A stretch of DNA of 64,000 bases, from assembly GCA_950295325.1 (NCBI GenBank), contig OX485805.1, positions 15,177,501-15,241,500 on the forward strand, in the 5' to 3' direction. A program made the translations under genes and the position numbers. Origin of the DNA: Polytrichum commune. Its lineage: Eukaryota; Streptophyta; Polytrichopsida; Polytrichales; Polytrichaceae. Shown piece by piece: positions 27,146-37,862 of the stretch. The notes beneath the pieces were generated by a model that saw only the letters and a program-made list of their open reading frames with translations, was not told where the DNA came from and made no database searches. How positions within the stretch are numbered: the first letter of the stretch is position 1; each line of letters begins with the position of its first letter.

Positions 27146-27384
27146 AACATCATGACTATTGATTCCTTCTTCAATTCTACATAGATTTCATGAGGAAATT
27201 CTATATATTCGTAAAAATATTTGTAAAACCATTTATTTTGTATATGTGACAAAATACATAATGTGTGTTTTCATTAAATACCTCATTATTATGACAAAGA
27301 GGTGTAATTTATCATATTATTGAATGTGTGACACCTCGATAATATGACAATTTTCATGTTTCCCAAATGTGTCATATTAAAGAG

Positions 27385-27795
27385 GTAGGATTGTAATCGG
27401 TTGAGATCCTGGTGTTTCCAAGTCCAATCGGTTACATGCCATCTTTCGAGTTTTCTTTATAAACTTGGGGTATACTCCATAGATTCCTCTAGAATGATTG
27501 GTAATTTTCCCGAAGTTTTGAACTTCAACTGGTTATTTCTCAAATTCAACCGGTTCTCCCTGTTCATTGTTCATGAAGATTTTAGGGAAGAATCAATTGA
27601 GATCTCAATGTTTCCAAATCCAACCAGTTCCATGTTGACATCTTTCGGATTTTCTTTATTAATTTGAGGCACATTCCATGGACTCCTCTAAAATGATCAA
27701 TCATTTGCCTGAAGTCTTCAACTTCAACTGAGTATTTCTCAAACTCAACCGGTTCATCCATAACTAGCGGTCGGTTCTCCCGTTCATTGTTCTCT
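27385..27795 (+). repeat. CCGGTT-type dispersed repeats, copies 3 and 4 in tandem
   Basis: Two tandem units of about 200 bp (about 27385-27580 and 27590-27795). Each runs GAGATC..GTTTCCAA, a TCGGTTACATG/CCAGTTCCATG block, CTTTATTAATTTGAGG or its relative, AATGATCAATCATTTGCC, CTTCAACTTCAACTG, CTCAACCGGTTC and ends CGGTTCTCC.GTTCATTG. They match the copies at 4.1 and 14.6 kb and lie about 500 bp upstream of the aspartate kinase gene. Confidence 0.65.
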
Positions 27796-28139
27796 CTCTC
27801 TCTTCAAGAGCTTGTTGTAACGAATTGTTCCACGTGAGATCCATCAAAGCGCTATCTAAGTATAACAAGCCCGGTAAAGAATTGAAACTCTCGAATTTAG
27901 AGTAGCGTGTAAAGTGAATTCAAGTGAACAAGCATGCATAAGAGGCTCCCCCATCAATGAGAAGGCTCCAAACTCAAGCTCCGAGTCGTGTAAAGGGGAT
28001 GAATGAAGTGTCCAAAGGGATCCCAACATGTGTAGCCAATTTATCAAGAGAATCATTAAATCATTACGCGTACTGTATACAGTGACGATCATTGTTGGAT
28101 ATGCTCTAAAGCACGGGGCGTGCCCGAACTGTCAGGCTA

Positions 28140-28311
28140 CACTACACTACAGTAGTGGCAGCCCTAAAACCCTAGCTAGACCCTCCTCTGTGCTCTCCTC
28201 TGCCTCCCTCTCTCGTTCCGATTTCGATTCGGAAACGCATTCATTCTGTGCTTCAATCGCCTCTACTTGCTTAGCTATCGAGCTTGAATCTTCTGTGAGC
28301 TGCCAATCACC
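28140..28311 (+). promoter_or_regulatory. Promoter/5' leader of the aspartate kinase gene
   Basis: The sequence just upstream of the start codon holds two adjacent CCCTAAAA/CCCTAGC motifs (about 28162-28176), which are telo-box-like elements common in promoters of plant housekeeping genes. A CT-rich stretch (CCTCCTCTGTGCTCTCCTCT and following) follows, as is usual in plant 5' leaders. The ATG sits in a favourable context (CACCATGG). No clear TATA box was identified. Confidence 0.45.
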
Positions 28312-31300
28312 ATGGAGGCCGCAGCCCTCGCTGCCGCTTCCGCACCCTCGCACGCAGCAACCGCACGTGCTCTCTTTTACCACCATGGCCACAAATCGCT
28401 TGCGTTGCGAGCCAAGGGGATTGCGTCGTTGCGGTTTCACAGGGGTACGCAATTCGCTGACAACACAAGGGAGGAAACGAGGGATTCTGCTTCCAGACGG
28501 GGTTCGAGACTTGTGCTGCAGGTGCGGTGCGATGCGGGGACCGCAGTTGTGAAGGAGAGAGTTGGCGATGGGGTGGAGGGTAAGAGTTTGAAGCAGGACT
28601 TCACTACGGTGATGAAGTTCGGGGGATCCTCGGTGGCCTCAGCTCACAGGATGAAGGAGGTTGCGTCTTTGATCCTCAGTTTCCCCGAGGAGCGGCCGAT
28701 CATCGTGTTGTCAGCCATGGGGAAGACCACGAACAATCTTCTCAAGGTGTTGCTTAAATTCGGGGTGTGGATGGGGGTTCAGGTTTTATGTGGTTTGGAA
28801 TGTGGGAAGGGATTGAGGAGAAAGATGGGAATGAAGAAAACGGCGATTTCTTTGTGGTTTTGGAAGGCAGAGATTTAGCAACTTGAATGTCGTAGGAAAT
28901 AATAATAATAATACTAATAATGGTGGAATTTGGTTGGCAGGCAGGAGAGAAGGCGGTTACCTGCGGTGTGAACGAGTCCAGCAACATTGAGGAGCTTGGA
29001 CTTATCAGGGATCTGCATATAACGTAAATGCTCATCCGGAGGGTTTATTTACGTATGTGGAAGCATTTTATTTGTTGCAGACATCATTTTGAAATGTCTC
29101 AAGTACTAGTTAAGTCACAGAAAGTTTGACTCTATTCGCGTGGCTCTCTGTTCTTGTGAAGCCTTTGTGTTGGAAATTGGCAGAGTAGTCACAGTTGCTG
29201 ACTAAATAACCTGATTGTGTGTGAATTTGACTCTTTGGGATCGGAGGAATGTTGATGGGCTCCTCTCGGGGTTTGGTACTTGGCAGGACTGCACAGGAAC
29301 TCAAAGTGGGCATTTCTGAAATAAATGGTTTGTGCTCTGCACTCTGAGAATAAAAATCAGGGACTTATCTGTGGTTTGAAGAGTTGTTCTTGCAAGGCAG
29401 AGGAAGTTTCCATCAATTACTCGTGTCGTCCGTGTTTATGTTTGGCATTGTTTAGGTTGCACATAATTCTTGGCTGGGAATGATGCTCTGTTGGGCTATT
29501 TAGGTGTTGTGCTTATTTTGAAGATGATTCATTAAGGTACTTTGTGAACATTTTGTGAGCAGAGCTAGCTCAATACTGTGTGGAAAGCAACTCCAACATG
29601 ACTCTGTAATTATACTCCAACGTTGTTTTCTGGTCTGGTGCAGAGCTTCTAGAAGAATTGGGGCAGCTACTAATGGGGATTGCTCTAATGAAGGAGTTGA
29701 CTCCTCGAACCAAGGACTACCTGGTGTCTTTTGGGGAGCGGCTCTCCACCCGACTGTTTGCAGCTTATTTAAGAAGCATTGGCAAACATGCACGGCAGGT
29801 CTGAATTCTTGTGGGCATGTTTACATTTGACATTCTGTCAGCTATTCTTGACCCGGAGAAGGTCATGATGGAAATAACTCAAGTTTGGAGGCTTTCTCAT
29901 GCAGTATGATGCCTTTGAACTTGGAATCATCACCACTGATGAATTCACAAATGCTGAAATCCTGGAGGTGACTTACCCCACAGTAAAGGATCGATTGCTT
30001 CAAGATATGGAAGAGGATCCCTCGAGGGAGTTACCATTGTGCATTGTCACGGGCTTCCTTGGTAAGGTATGGATAATAGGATGTTTTGATGCAAGACTAT
30101 GAGGGGTGACAATTGTGTAGTATGTACAGTTTAAATTCTTCATTCTTGGTGAGAATTGGTATAGGACTGGGTAATTGTCATTCCATTGTAAAGTGAATTG
30201 GTATCAATCCTCTGTTAATCTGACTTCTGCTTGTGCAGGGTGTGCAAACGGGTTGTGTAACCACGCTAGGTCGGGGTGGGAGTGACTTAACGGCTACAGC
30301 GATTGGTAGAGCGCTTGGTCTTCGAGAAATTCAGGTTAGTTATCCAATAGTTGATATTACTTGCTACTTCCAGCTATATGCCACAATCTTTCTGTTGCCC
30401 ATGTCTGGTTTTAGGGTGCCTTGGTTAACAACTTAGATGTATACAATATTTGAGTTTTTGATGTTGCCTTTAATTGTGAATATACACCTTGGTAGCGAAG
30501 AATTTCAGGAGGTCCCACTAATCTTCCATCACCATAGAGTTCCTAATGGGATGCTGCATGAAAGATGATTGGAGAGTAGTTTATTTGTCTTCTGTGTTTG
30601 CTCTTCTCCCTATTGATTACCCGGCACATGTAATTGTAGTATATGTTAAGAATGTGTGTACCATTTCTAAACCTCAGTAATACATGTGTGTGTAGGTGTG
30701 GAAAGATGTTGATGGAGTCTTGACATGTGATCCCCGCGTCTATGGAAATGCACAGCCTGTGCCATTTTTAACTTTTGATGAAGCATCTGAGCTAGCCTAC
30801 TTTGGTGCCCAGGTACAGATTCTACATGAACACAGTCAGTGATTCTAACAGCATGCCTCAGATTATTGTGGGCCAACGTACTTTAGACGTTTATACATGT
30901 TCGTGAAAACTTGGTCCGGGGGGGCTTCATGTGATTTAGAAGAAGTTGCAAAGTATGTCCTGCACTACACTGTTAATGGTATTTATTGTCACTTCCTATT
31001 CGGAGTTATGTAGAGCTATAAATGTACTGAGAATGTAACTTTTGACTAATTGACGTTGTTTGTGGTCTACAATGTCCAAACAACCTACTTGACCTTTGTT
31101 GGTAAGAAATGAAATTTATAGTAAAAAGGTAGAACATTGTGCAATTTTAAATATTAAGTGACACTAAATACCATAAACGGTGTAGTGGTTGTGGCTGTGG
31201 AACAACTACAATAACGGATGACCCTATTATTTTGTGAGAATATAGTAATGAGTCCTTCGGTAATGGTCCAAGTTGAAATAGTTCGATGGTCTGTTAGTGT

Positions 31301-33768
31301 ATGGATCTGTATTATAGATCAGTGGGTAAGCGGTTTCATCAAAGCTCTCTGTCTGGACAGTTTTGGCATGCACTATTAGATGTGATCATTGACACAGTTT
31401 ATCCTGGAGATGTAGCTTGTACTCATGGATTGCCACTGATGTGCTTTGGTGCCAAAGTAAGGATATATTCCTGTCTTTTACAAAAGGGGTGACTCACACA
31501 AGTGTTGCTTCTCAGGTGTTGCATCCACAATCAATGAGGCCAGCTCGACAAGGAAATATTCCTGTCCGTGTAAAGAATTCTTACAACCCAGGTGCTCCTG
31601 GCACACTAATTACAAGAGAACGAGATATGAGCACGGTATAACCCCTTGCACTTTCTTAGGTGCTCATAACTTAATGCGATGGGATGAGATGGATACAGTG
31701 GAGTGATATGCTATGATTTCTACAGGTTCTGAACTAGATACCTGCAAGTTACTCAATGCTTATGGACATTTGAAAGAGATTATGTTGGATGAGTTCCTAG
31801 GACAAGTAAATTGGGCATCAGGGCTTTAAGCTACCTTAGAGCATCCAGCATCATCTGATTTCGATTGTCTTGAGATTGGCTGGAAGGGGTCGAAGTTTAT
31901 TGTTTCTACTACATAGAGAGTGTACTGGAGAATTGGGAATCTTATGAGCACATCTGTTGATCTGGTGGTTGTGAAAGGCAATATAGTACTGCAGTCATGT
32001 CCTACCCTTGTCCTTCTGCCTAGAAGCCACTGTTTCTCTTGACAAGCATTTTGGATCATTTTATATTCTTATTGGTTTGCAGTGTCATGTCTCTACTACA
32101 TATTATATATCTCACGAAGTGCACTGATTCAATATTCCAGGTGGAGATGACAAGTATTGTACTTAAAAAGGATGTGACAATGTTAGATATTCAGAGCACT
32201 CGGATGCTCGGTCAAGTGGGGTTTCTAGCTAAGGTTAGTCTGTTCTGCTCCAACTGACTTATCCATATATATATCTCTCTATTGTGGTTTAAGTTTCAGC
32301 CCTCTACTTAGGCATGATGATGTACATTCTTGGAGCTATTGTTTGATCTTTCGTGTCTTGCAACTCGTATAACTTGATGTTCCTTATGTCTGATATGGTA
32401 CCGGGTTTTCCTGTAGGTTTTTACAACGTTTGAGGATCTTGGTATATCTGTGGACATGGTGGCCACGAGTGAGGTCAGCATATCTTTGACACTGGACCCT
32501 TACAAGTTGTGGGAACGAGCTCTTGTTGAGCAGGCAAGTTTCCACCTGAACACACTTTTGAAAACCTACACTCCCTGTGTGATTTGAGTGTTTCTAAATT
32601 TCTAAAGCACTACCTAGCAGGCTGCACAAAGTGAATAATCGTATACTAGAAGTTACACAACAATAGATGATATGAAAACAACTGAGTGGCAGGTGATAAG
32701 AGTTTTTAGGTCTCCATGAATTTCTCCCATGCAAAGACAATTTGTTTGCTGTGCTCACACATTCCTTAATGTGTTTTTTATATCTCTCTTTGCATCTTTC
32801 TGAAGGTTCTTGTTTCAAGGGTGTTGTTTGACAAGTTGCTAAGTAATGAGGGAGCTGCTGTTAACAGGAATTGGAAAAAATGAAGTCAGAGTTGGAAAGG
32901 ATTGCTACAGTGGAGCTGCTGAAAAGCAAAGCGATTATCTCACTTATTAGCAATGTCCAGCAATCGTCAGCCGTTTTGGAGAAAGTATGACTAACTTCAA
33001 ACCCTGTTTACTTGGTTACATATAAATGCCGTATTGGTATGGTAGTGTGCTCAGAATTGGGAAAAATGAGGGGTTGGATTGGTATCTGGGAACTAAATGT
33101 AGGCCTCACTAGGAGGACATCTGCGTGCATTTGATCAAATGATGCTCTTTATCAAATCGCTGATTTTGAAACGTGTTCTTCATTGTTGCAGGTTTTCAGG
33201 GTCTTTAAGAAGAACGAAATCAATGTCCAAATGATATCACAAGGAGCCTCTAAGGTGTGGAAATATTTGATTGCAAATTTTTGAACAACAAGCATATATA
33301 TGACGCCTTGTTATTTCTTGCAGACCTAGAATGAATACCTTCTCAGAGATGTGAATACTTGATGTGTGGATAGGTGCATGAAGAAGTGTGGTCAATCAGT
33401 ACTCTCCATGTTCATTATGTAGTGCAACAAAGATGTTATGAAGTCTTCTACTCGTTTTTGTGGAAAGTTGTAAAGTTAATCTTAGATTTGTAGTCCAAGT
33501 TGCTTTATTTACAGAAATGGTCACGGGATAAATATGCACTGGCTTGTGAGTCAAAAGTAATGAACAAAGTTTTTGCGGAACCATGTGGTCTTGAATAAGC
33601 TCAGACATGATATGGAGACAAGGTTTTGATTTATACTTCTGGATGAAATAGGTGAATATCTCCATGGTGGTGGATGATGAAGATGCTCCAAGGTGTGTGC
33701 AGGAATTGCACAAAGTATTCTGGCCTGAATCAGACAGGGCTATGTTGAAATCAACTATTGAAGTTTAG
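28312..33768 (+). CDS. AK: Aspartate kinase, monofunctional, plastid-targeted (13 exons)
   Basis: Phosphorylates aspartate at the head of the lysine, threonine, methionine and isoleucine pathway in plastids. I place exons at 28312-28746, 28941-29023, 29287-29327, 29644-29798, 29905-30066, 30239-30334, 30696-30812, 31516-31635, 32141-32233, 32417-32533, 32868-32984, 33192-33254 and 33652-33768. Phases are consistent and give 571 residues, the usual length for plant monofunctional enzymes. Residues 1-95 are alanine, serine and arginine rich, as in a transit peptide. The kinase signature KFGGSS starts at residue 102. [18 protein letters not shown] is in exon 6 and [10 protein letters not shown] in exon 8. 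Tandem ACT domains follow ([35 protein letters not shown]), implying allosteric control by lysine, as is known for this family. No homoserine dehydrogenase domain follows, so it is the monofunctional type. Intron 10 (32534-32867) is GC-AG; the others are GT-AG. Confidence 0.95.
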
Positions 33769-34449
33769 AAACAGTTTCCCGCACTAAAACGGTTGTAGCT
33801 TTTTTCCAAGCAAAGAAACATTCTTTTCAGGGATTGAGACTGTCCTGACTGTTCAACAACGGGCAGTGGGGGCTGAGGAATTGAGAGAAGCTAGTCAGAT
33901 ACAGAGCAGACCTCACTTATTGACTGGTTGAGCTCAGGAATTCTGCTGAGACTTGTGCTTTTGTTAGAGATCATTACCTCGAGTCATTTTATCCTGAAAT
34001 ATTCATTCAGGTACGAGTAGTGGTTATAGGAGTTTCCAGTGATACAGGTATCCTGCTCCAATGTGAAGGAATTTTGTTACGACCTGTCCTAATATGATTT
34101 AGTTGAGTTCCAATTGGAAGATTAAAGATACTCACCTAAGTGTACTAGCAAGCAGATCACGTAATTACTTCCACTAGGTTTCTAATATTTTGGCATTCAT
34201 GTCATTGTTTTCAAAATATGCAACATATCAGATTCCTATTCCCCAGCTGGGCAAATGACCTTTAGAGGTGCTTGTGTAACTGTCACAACAGTGAGTGGGG
34301 GTTGGCAGTCATGTCAAAATGTAGCAAATTCTTGATATTCAATACGAAGACCTTCAAACCTTGAAGCCTGGAACATGTACTCCTTTCAATTGGCCTTCTT
34401 GGTTCAACCGGTGGGAAGTCATGTATACCATCCATTTTCTCACCAATTA
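33769..34449 (+). other. 3' flank of the aspartate kinase gene
   Basis: No coding sequence recognised. This should contain the 3' untranslated region of the kinase gene. A canonical AATAAA signal is not obvious within the first few hundred bases, so the polyadenylation site is undecided. Confidence 0.4.
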
Positions 34450-34588
34450 AGGTAGATATACCCAAAACCGTCACCGAACTTAAAACCACCAGTATGTACC
34501 ACATGCATGCATGTGGAAGCAACAAATGTACGCATTTGGTACATAGTGGTGGTTTTAGGTTCGGTGATGGTTTTGGGTATACCTACCT
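34450..34588. mobile_element. Foldback (hairpin) mini-element, 139 bp, TA target duplication
   Basis: An almost complete inverted repeat. The left arm begins AGGTAGATATACCCAAAACC and the reverse complement of the right arm begins AGGTAGGTATACCCAAAACC. The arms are about 50 bp, differ at only a few positions, and are separated by a 35-40 bp loop containing GCATGCATGC. TA lies directly outside both ends (34448-34449 and 34589-34590), as expected for a Tc1/mariner-type miniature element. It carries no gene and could fold into a long hairpin RNA if transcribed. Confidence 0.75.
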
Positions 34589-34590
34589 TA

Positions 34591-35267
34591 GATCTAGCAG
34601 GTCTCGCAGATGTTGAACCGTCCTACTTGCATCTTACTGCCTCTTCAAAACGATCCATGGAATTTTAAAACATGGGCTGATTATCCACCTGGGCATCCAA
34701 GATTTTATGGTGTGAAAATTAGATGTGGACCAAATTAAGATGGGAACTAAATGCTTATATGACATACACACTGATATATGCAATTAGGTTGATCCTTGCT
34801 AATTTGTTGACACTCACACAGTTATGAATATTCATTACCATTTAGTAACAAAACAAATGAATTTATGTGGTTGCTATATGATGTGTAAACAAAGTTTTAA
34901 GATTTTTCGATCTGGTTTTGGCCCAAGTTTATTTGCATGGGTAGAGAGTCAACATATTCATGAATGTAGCCTAATTGCACATATCAGTTTAGTGAAAGTA
35001 AGCGTACTTCCACATGTGGTGATGGTGCTACACTGTTCGTCGTAATTAGTGTCACTTACTCTATGGAGTTACACCATGCTTTTACTTTTTACTTGCAATG
35101 TAAGATTTCACCAAGTATTTGACCTAGTATGTTGGCAAATAATGATATATATACAAAATAGTAATAGTCTTGTGTAGTTCCAAATAGTATGTGACACAAA
35201 ATGTCATAAAGGATGTAGTGAGGCATCTTCATTGGCAATAACTATGTTACAAGGCCCTCCGAGATAT
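34591..35267. other. Intergenic, no gene seen
   Basis: AT-rich with scattered short frames. Nothing with family resemblance was found. Confidence 0.45.
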
Positions 35268-35470
35268 AGTAGATTAGGCACATTCTCTTGTGGGGTCGTC
35301 TTTGTGCATCAAGGCGTTTGCGAGATCACAAGCATTCGTGAATGTTGTGTTTTCACCAACTCTTTGGTATGTCGTTATGGCGTGGGCAAGCAAAGTGATG
35401 CGTGTCGAGGTTATACCCAACGGGTTCTCTTTTGTGGGCACGATGAATGGCATAGTGCGTGGCAAGTTGG
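35268..35470 (-). pseudogene. FAD-dependent monooxygenase fragment 1
   Basis: On the minus strand this encodes STRITLLAHAITTYQR followed by GENTTFTNACDLANALMHKD. It resembles the second FAD-binding signature of group A flavoprotein monooxygenases (GxVTLLGDAAH..TP..G.G.N.A..DA..LA..L). The GD dyad that contacts FAD ribose/pyrophosphate is missing (LAHA where LGDAAH is expected), and nothing in frame continues on either side. It is a dead exon-sized fragment, paralogous to the one at 36.05-36.23 kb. Confidence 0.5.
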
Positions 35471-36049
35471 CAACACATTGTATCCCTCATCGTATTTTGA
35501 AAGTGAAACTCTTATAATCTAGAATTGTGAAGCACCTGAACATTATGACAGTATGAAAGTGATATGATGATAATCCTCTACAACTTTGTAGAAAGGTCAA
35601 TTGACTTTTGAAATCGAGAAGTAATAATTATTATCAATGTATGAAAGCAAACGATGCTTGAGCAATTAAGAAGTAGTTGAGGGGAGATGGGGGTTAACAC
35701 CATTATTTACATTTTAATTATTATCATCCACGGCCTCATCATTTAAGTTTCGTCCATATATATACATCCTTCATAATCTCATGTCTTAATTGCACACAAG
35801 CCCAAAATTCTGGTCATGTCCTTATACTCACTGATGATGGAAATAGGAGGAGACGGATGAGTTCATCCATAATAGAGTTATAGACGAATGAATGTTCTCA
35901 TCCACATGGTCATTCTTCATCGCAGTCCCTAGTGGGTCAAGTGGAAAGGATGGCCAATATCCAACCTGGAGTGCCTGCTTCAACCCAACAACAACAATTT
36001 GGCCCACATCACCCACCCAATTGCCCTGGAAACTGTATTTTCACCTTGG

Positions 36050-36235
36050 ATGTGTGAATCGCCACAGTGGTTTGTTTGGATGCTTGGACGGCTTCGAATC
36101 CACACTTGATCATGGTTTGTTAGTATTCCGAAATACCCTTCATGGGTCGTCTTTGCCCATCAAGGCGTTCGCGAGATTGAAGGCATCCACAAATGCTATG
36201 TTGGCACCGATCCCTTGGTGTCGCTGACGGAAAGC
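36050..36235 (-). pseudogene. FAD-dependent monooxygenase fragment 2
   Basis: Minus strand: RHQGIGANIAFVDAFNLANA then LMGKDDP and a stop. In another frame a block GFEAVQASKQTTVAIHTS follows, which is the typical continuation of the FAD-monooxygenase C-terminal helix. It shares DLANALM.KDDP with fragment 1 at 35.3-35.47 kb. It is a frameshifted partial second copy. The sequence between the two copies (35.47-36.05 kb) has no clear coding sense. Confidence 0.5.
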
Positions 36236-36666
36236 ATAACCAACGGAAAGCCACCATGAGATGGGCCCAATCTATCCCCATGATTTTAGGACCCCCACAA
36301 TTTGGCCATTAAAGACATTCATTCTTCTATGTTTTTGGGGATCAAATACCCATGATTTTGGGTTGACACTACCAATGGGGCTAGTAGCCACTGGTGGATA
36401 TCACAATCACCAAGTCGTAGATGTTCACACTCCTTTATGTGAAGAAGTTCCAATATATTGATTTATTAGATGCAGCAATTTTAGAATTGAGTTAAAAACA
36501 ATTGACATTCAAGAGAGGAGAGTTTCCACCCTTGGAAAAAAATGCTTCAAAGAAGTTCTAAAACCGGAAACTGTTGAAGGTGCAAACCTGATTTTTTTTC
36601 ATTTAAGAGTCTGCAAATTAAAGGTATCAAGAGGTTCCTCTCAATGTCAACTAATTGACTGTGTAC
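36236..36666. other. Intergenic, no gene seen
   Basis: No coding family recognised. It contains two copies of a CCCATGATTTTGGG/CCCATGATTTTAGG motif near 36280 and 36350. The expected second exon of the P450 remnant just upstream (on the minus strand) is not present. Confidence 0.4.
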
Positions 36667-36979
36667 CATATTTGGGGAAATACAAGGCATCATGTGACGT
36701 CATGGTGGGCGAGAAGTGCCCAAACTTGTCGTCAAGAGGCAAAGCCTCAGGCAATGATTGTGCATACGTGGCGGCCTTGGGTCCATTTCCGACAAGAAAT
36801 CGGAAGGGTGGTCATCCCATGCCTTGCTTTGCCATGAACTGTTTCAACCTCAACGGCTCCCATAAAACATTCCGCAGCCACGTGAGCAATCTCACGAGTA
36901 TTGCACTTGCTGCAAGAGTGAGTGCCACCACCGCAATTGCATTCCTCACTTCAAACTCGACATGTCCCGTCTTCGCCAT
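36667..36979 (-). pseudogene. Cytochrome P450 first exon (clan 72 type), one in-frame stop
   Basis: Minus-strand exon starting at ATG 36979. It encodes a hydrophobic anchor (AVVALTLAASAILVRLL), then LWEPLRLKQFMAKQGMG, a TGA stop, then PPFRFLVGNGPKAATYAQSL, PLDDKFGHFSP and HDALYFPKYG. It ends at a GT donor (36666), exactly where clan-72 P450 genes usually have their first intron. The stop replaces a residue just before the conserved PP hinge. No further P450 exons follow within a kilobase, so the copy is a truncated pseudogene. It belongs to a different subfamily from the remnant at 18-19.5 kb. Confidence 0.7.
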
Positions 36980-37075
36980 GACTCACAATGGAATTGTTCA
37001 AATTGGTGATCAAATTTATAGTACCCAGCCCAATGCAGTGTTTAACTAAACTATCCGCCTATAACTACAGTAAAT

Positions 37076-37480
37076 ATGATATTCGAGAAGAAGTCTATGG
37101 GAGGTGAAATGAGCTTTTGGCCTCTCGTGAGACCACGTCATTCTTTCACAACGCTTTGCTACCTTGGAGACTTCGTCCATGTTGTTCCAAATCTACCAAT
37201 CCTAGTATTTTTGTATTCCTCTCATTTTTGTCTTCCCCATTTGTTTCTTCGCCTACGCCTCACTCTTGTGTTTTCCCTCTTCTTTCTTGCTGCTGCCGCT
37301 GCTGCAGATTCCTTGCTACAGCCACTAAGGTAGATACCAACTCGCCGCCGAAACGTCTCTTTGAATCCCTCTACTTTAATCTCTTCTTTGAAATGATCAT
37401 GACTTCAATCTGTGATAGATTCTCCACTCATAGCTACGTTTGTGGATCTATAGATCACAGTGCCACCACTGACCTTTAGA
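37076..37480 (+). pseudogene. Possible N-terminal exon remnant, duplicated segments
   Basis: A serine, proline and cysteine-rich plus-strand frame (37117-37479) looks like a transit-peptide-coding exon. Its first 60 bp (GAGAAGAAGTCTATGGGAGG and following) recur at about 40425-40480, and its last 75 bp (CTTCAATCTGTGATAGATTC and following) recur at about 41785-41870. Both recurrences are among aspartyl-tRNA synthetase exons. I therefore suspect it belonged to that gene's 5' end, but no diagnostic motif proves it. Confidence 0.3.
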
Positions 37481-37615
37481 CATTGTTATAATGTCGGTAT
37501 TTGTATACTCAAAAGGATTCATGTGCAAAGCATACTTGCTATGTTTTCTTTTAATGTGAGTATTTGGAATATATTTTCACAGTTTGTTTTGATACTTATC
37601 TTGGTTTGTGGGTGC

Positions 37616-37732
37616 AAGCTGCACGGCTGATAGAAGAGGAGGTAAGGTACCTGAAAAATGCAATGGGCCATGAAGGCGCCTCTGAAGAAGACTATGCAAA
37701 GGCACGTGATGGTTGTGTGGATGTGTGAGCAC
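37616..37732 (+). pseudogene. Exon-sized coding fragment of unknown family
   Basis: Plus-strand frame: AARLIEEEVRYLKNAMGHEG then ASEEDYAKARDGCVDV and a stop. It is preceded by a CTGCAG-free but pyrimidine/AG-type boundary (GGTGCAAG). The amphipathic, charged composition suggests a real helical protein, but I cannot name the family and nothing continues on either side. Confidence 0.3.
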
Positions 37733-37862
37733 ATTTATTGGTGATTAAGTATGCAACAAGAGTCATGATCAACACTTGCACAACCTTTAATGATTCTGCT
37801 GAAAAACTAAAACTAAACTTTCTAGACGTGTGATCAATTTAAGATGCGTATAACGTATTGAT

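Noticed and set aside
28028-28552. 174-codon frame overlapping the start of aspartate kinase
   Set aside because: It is in a different frame from the kinase exon and owes its length to the GC-rich exon.
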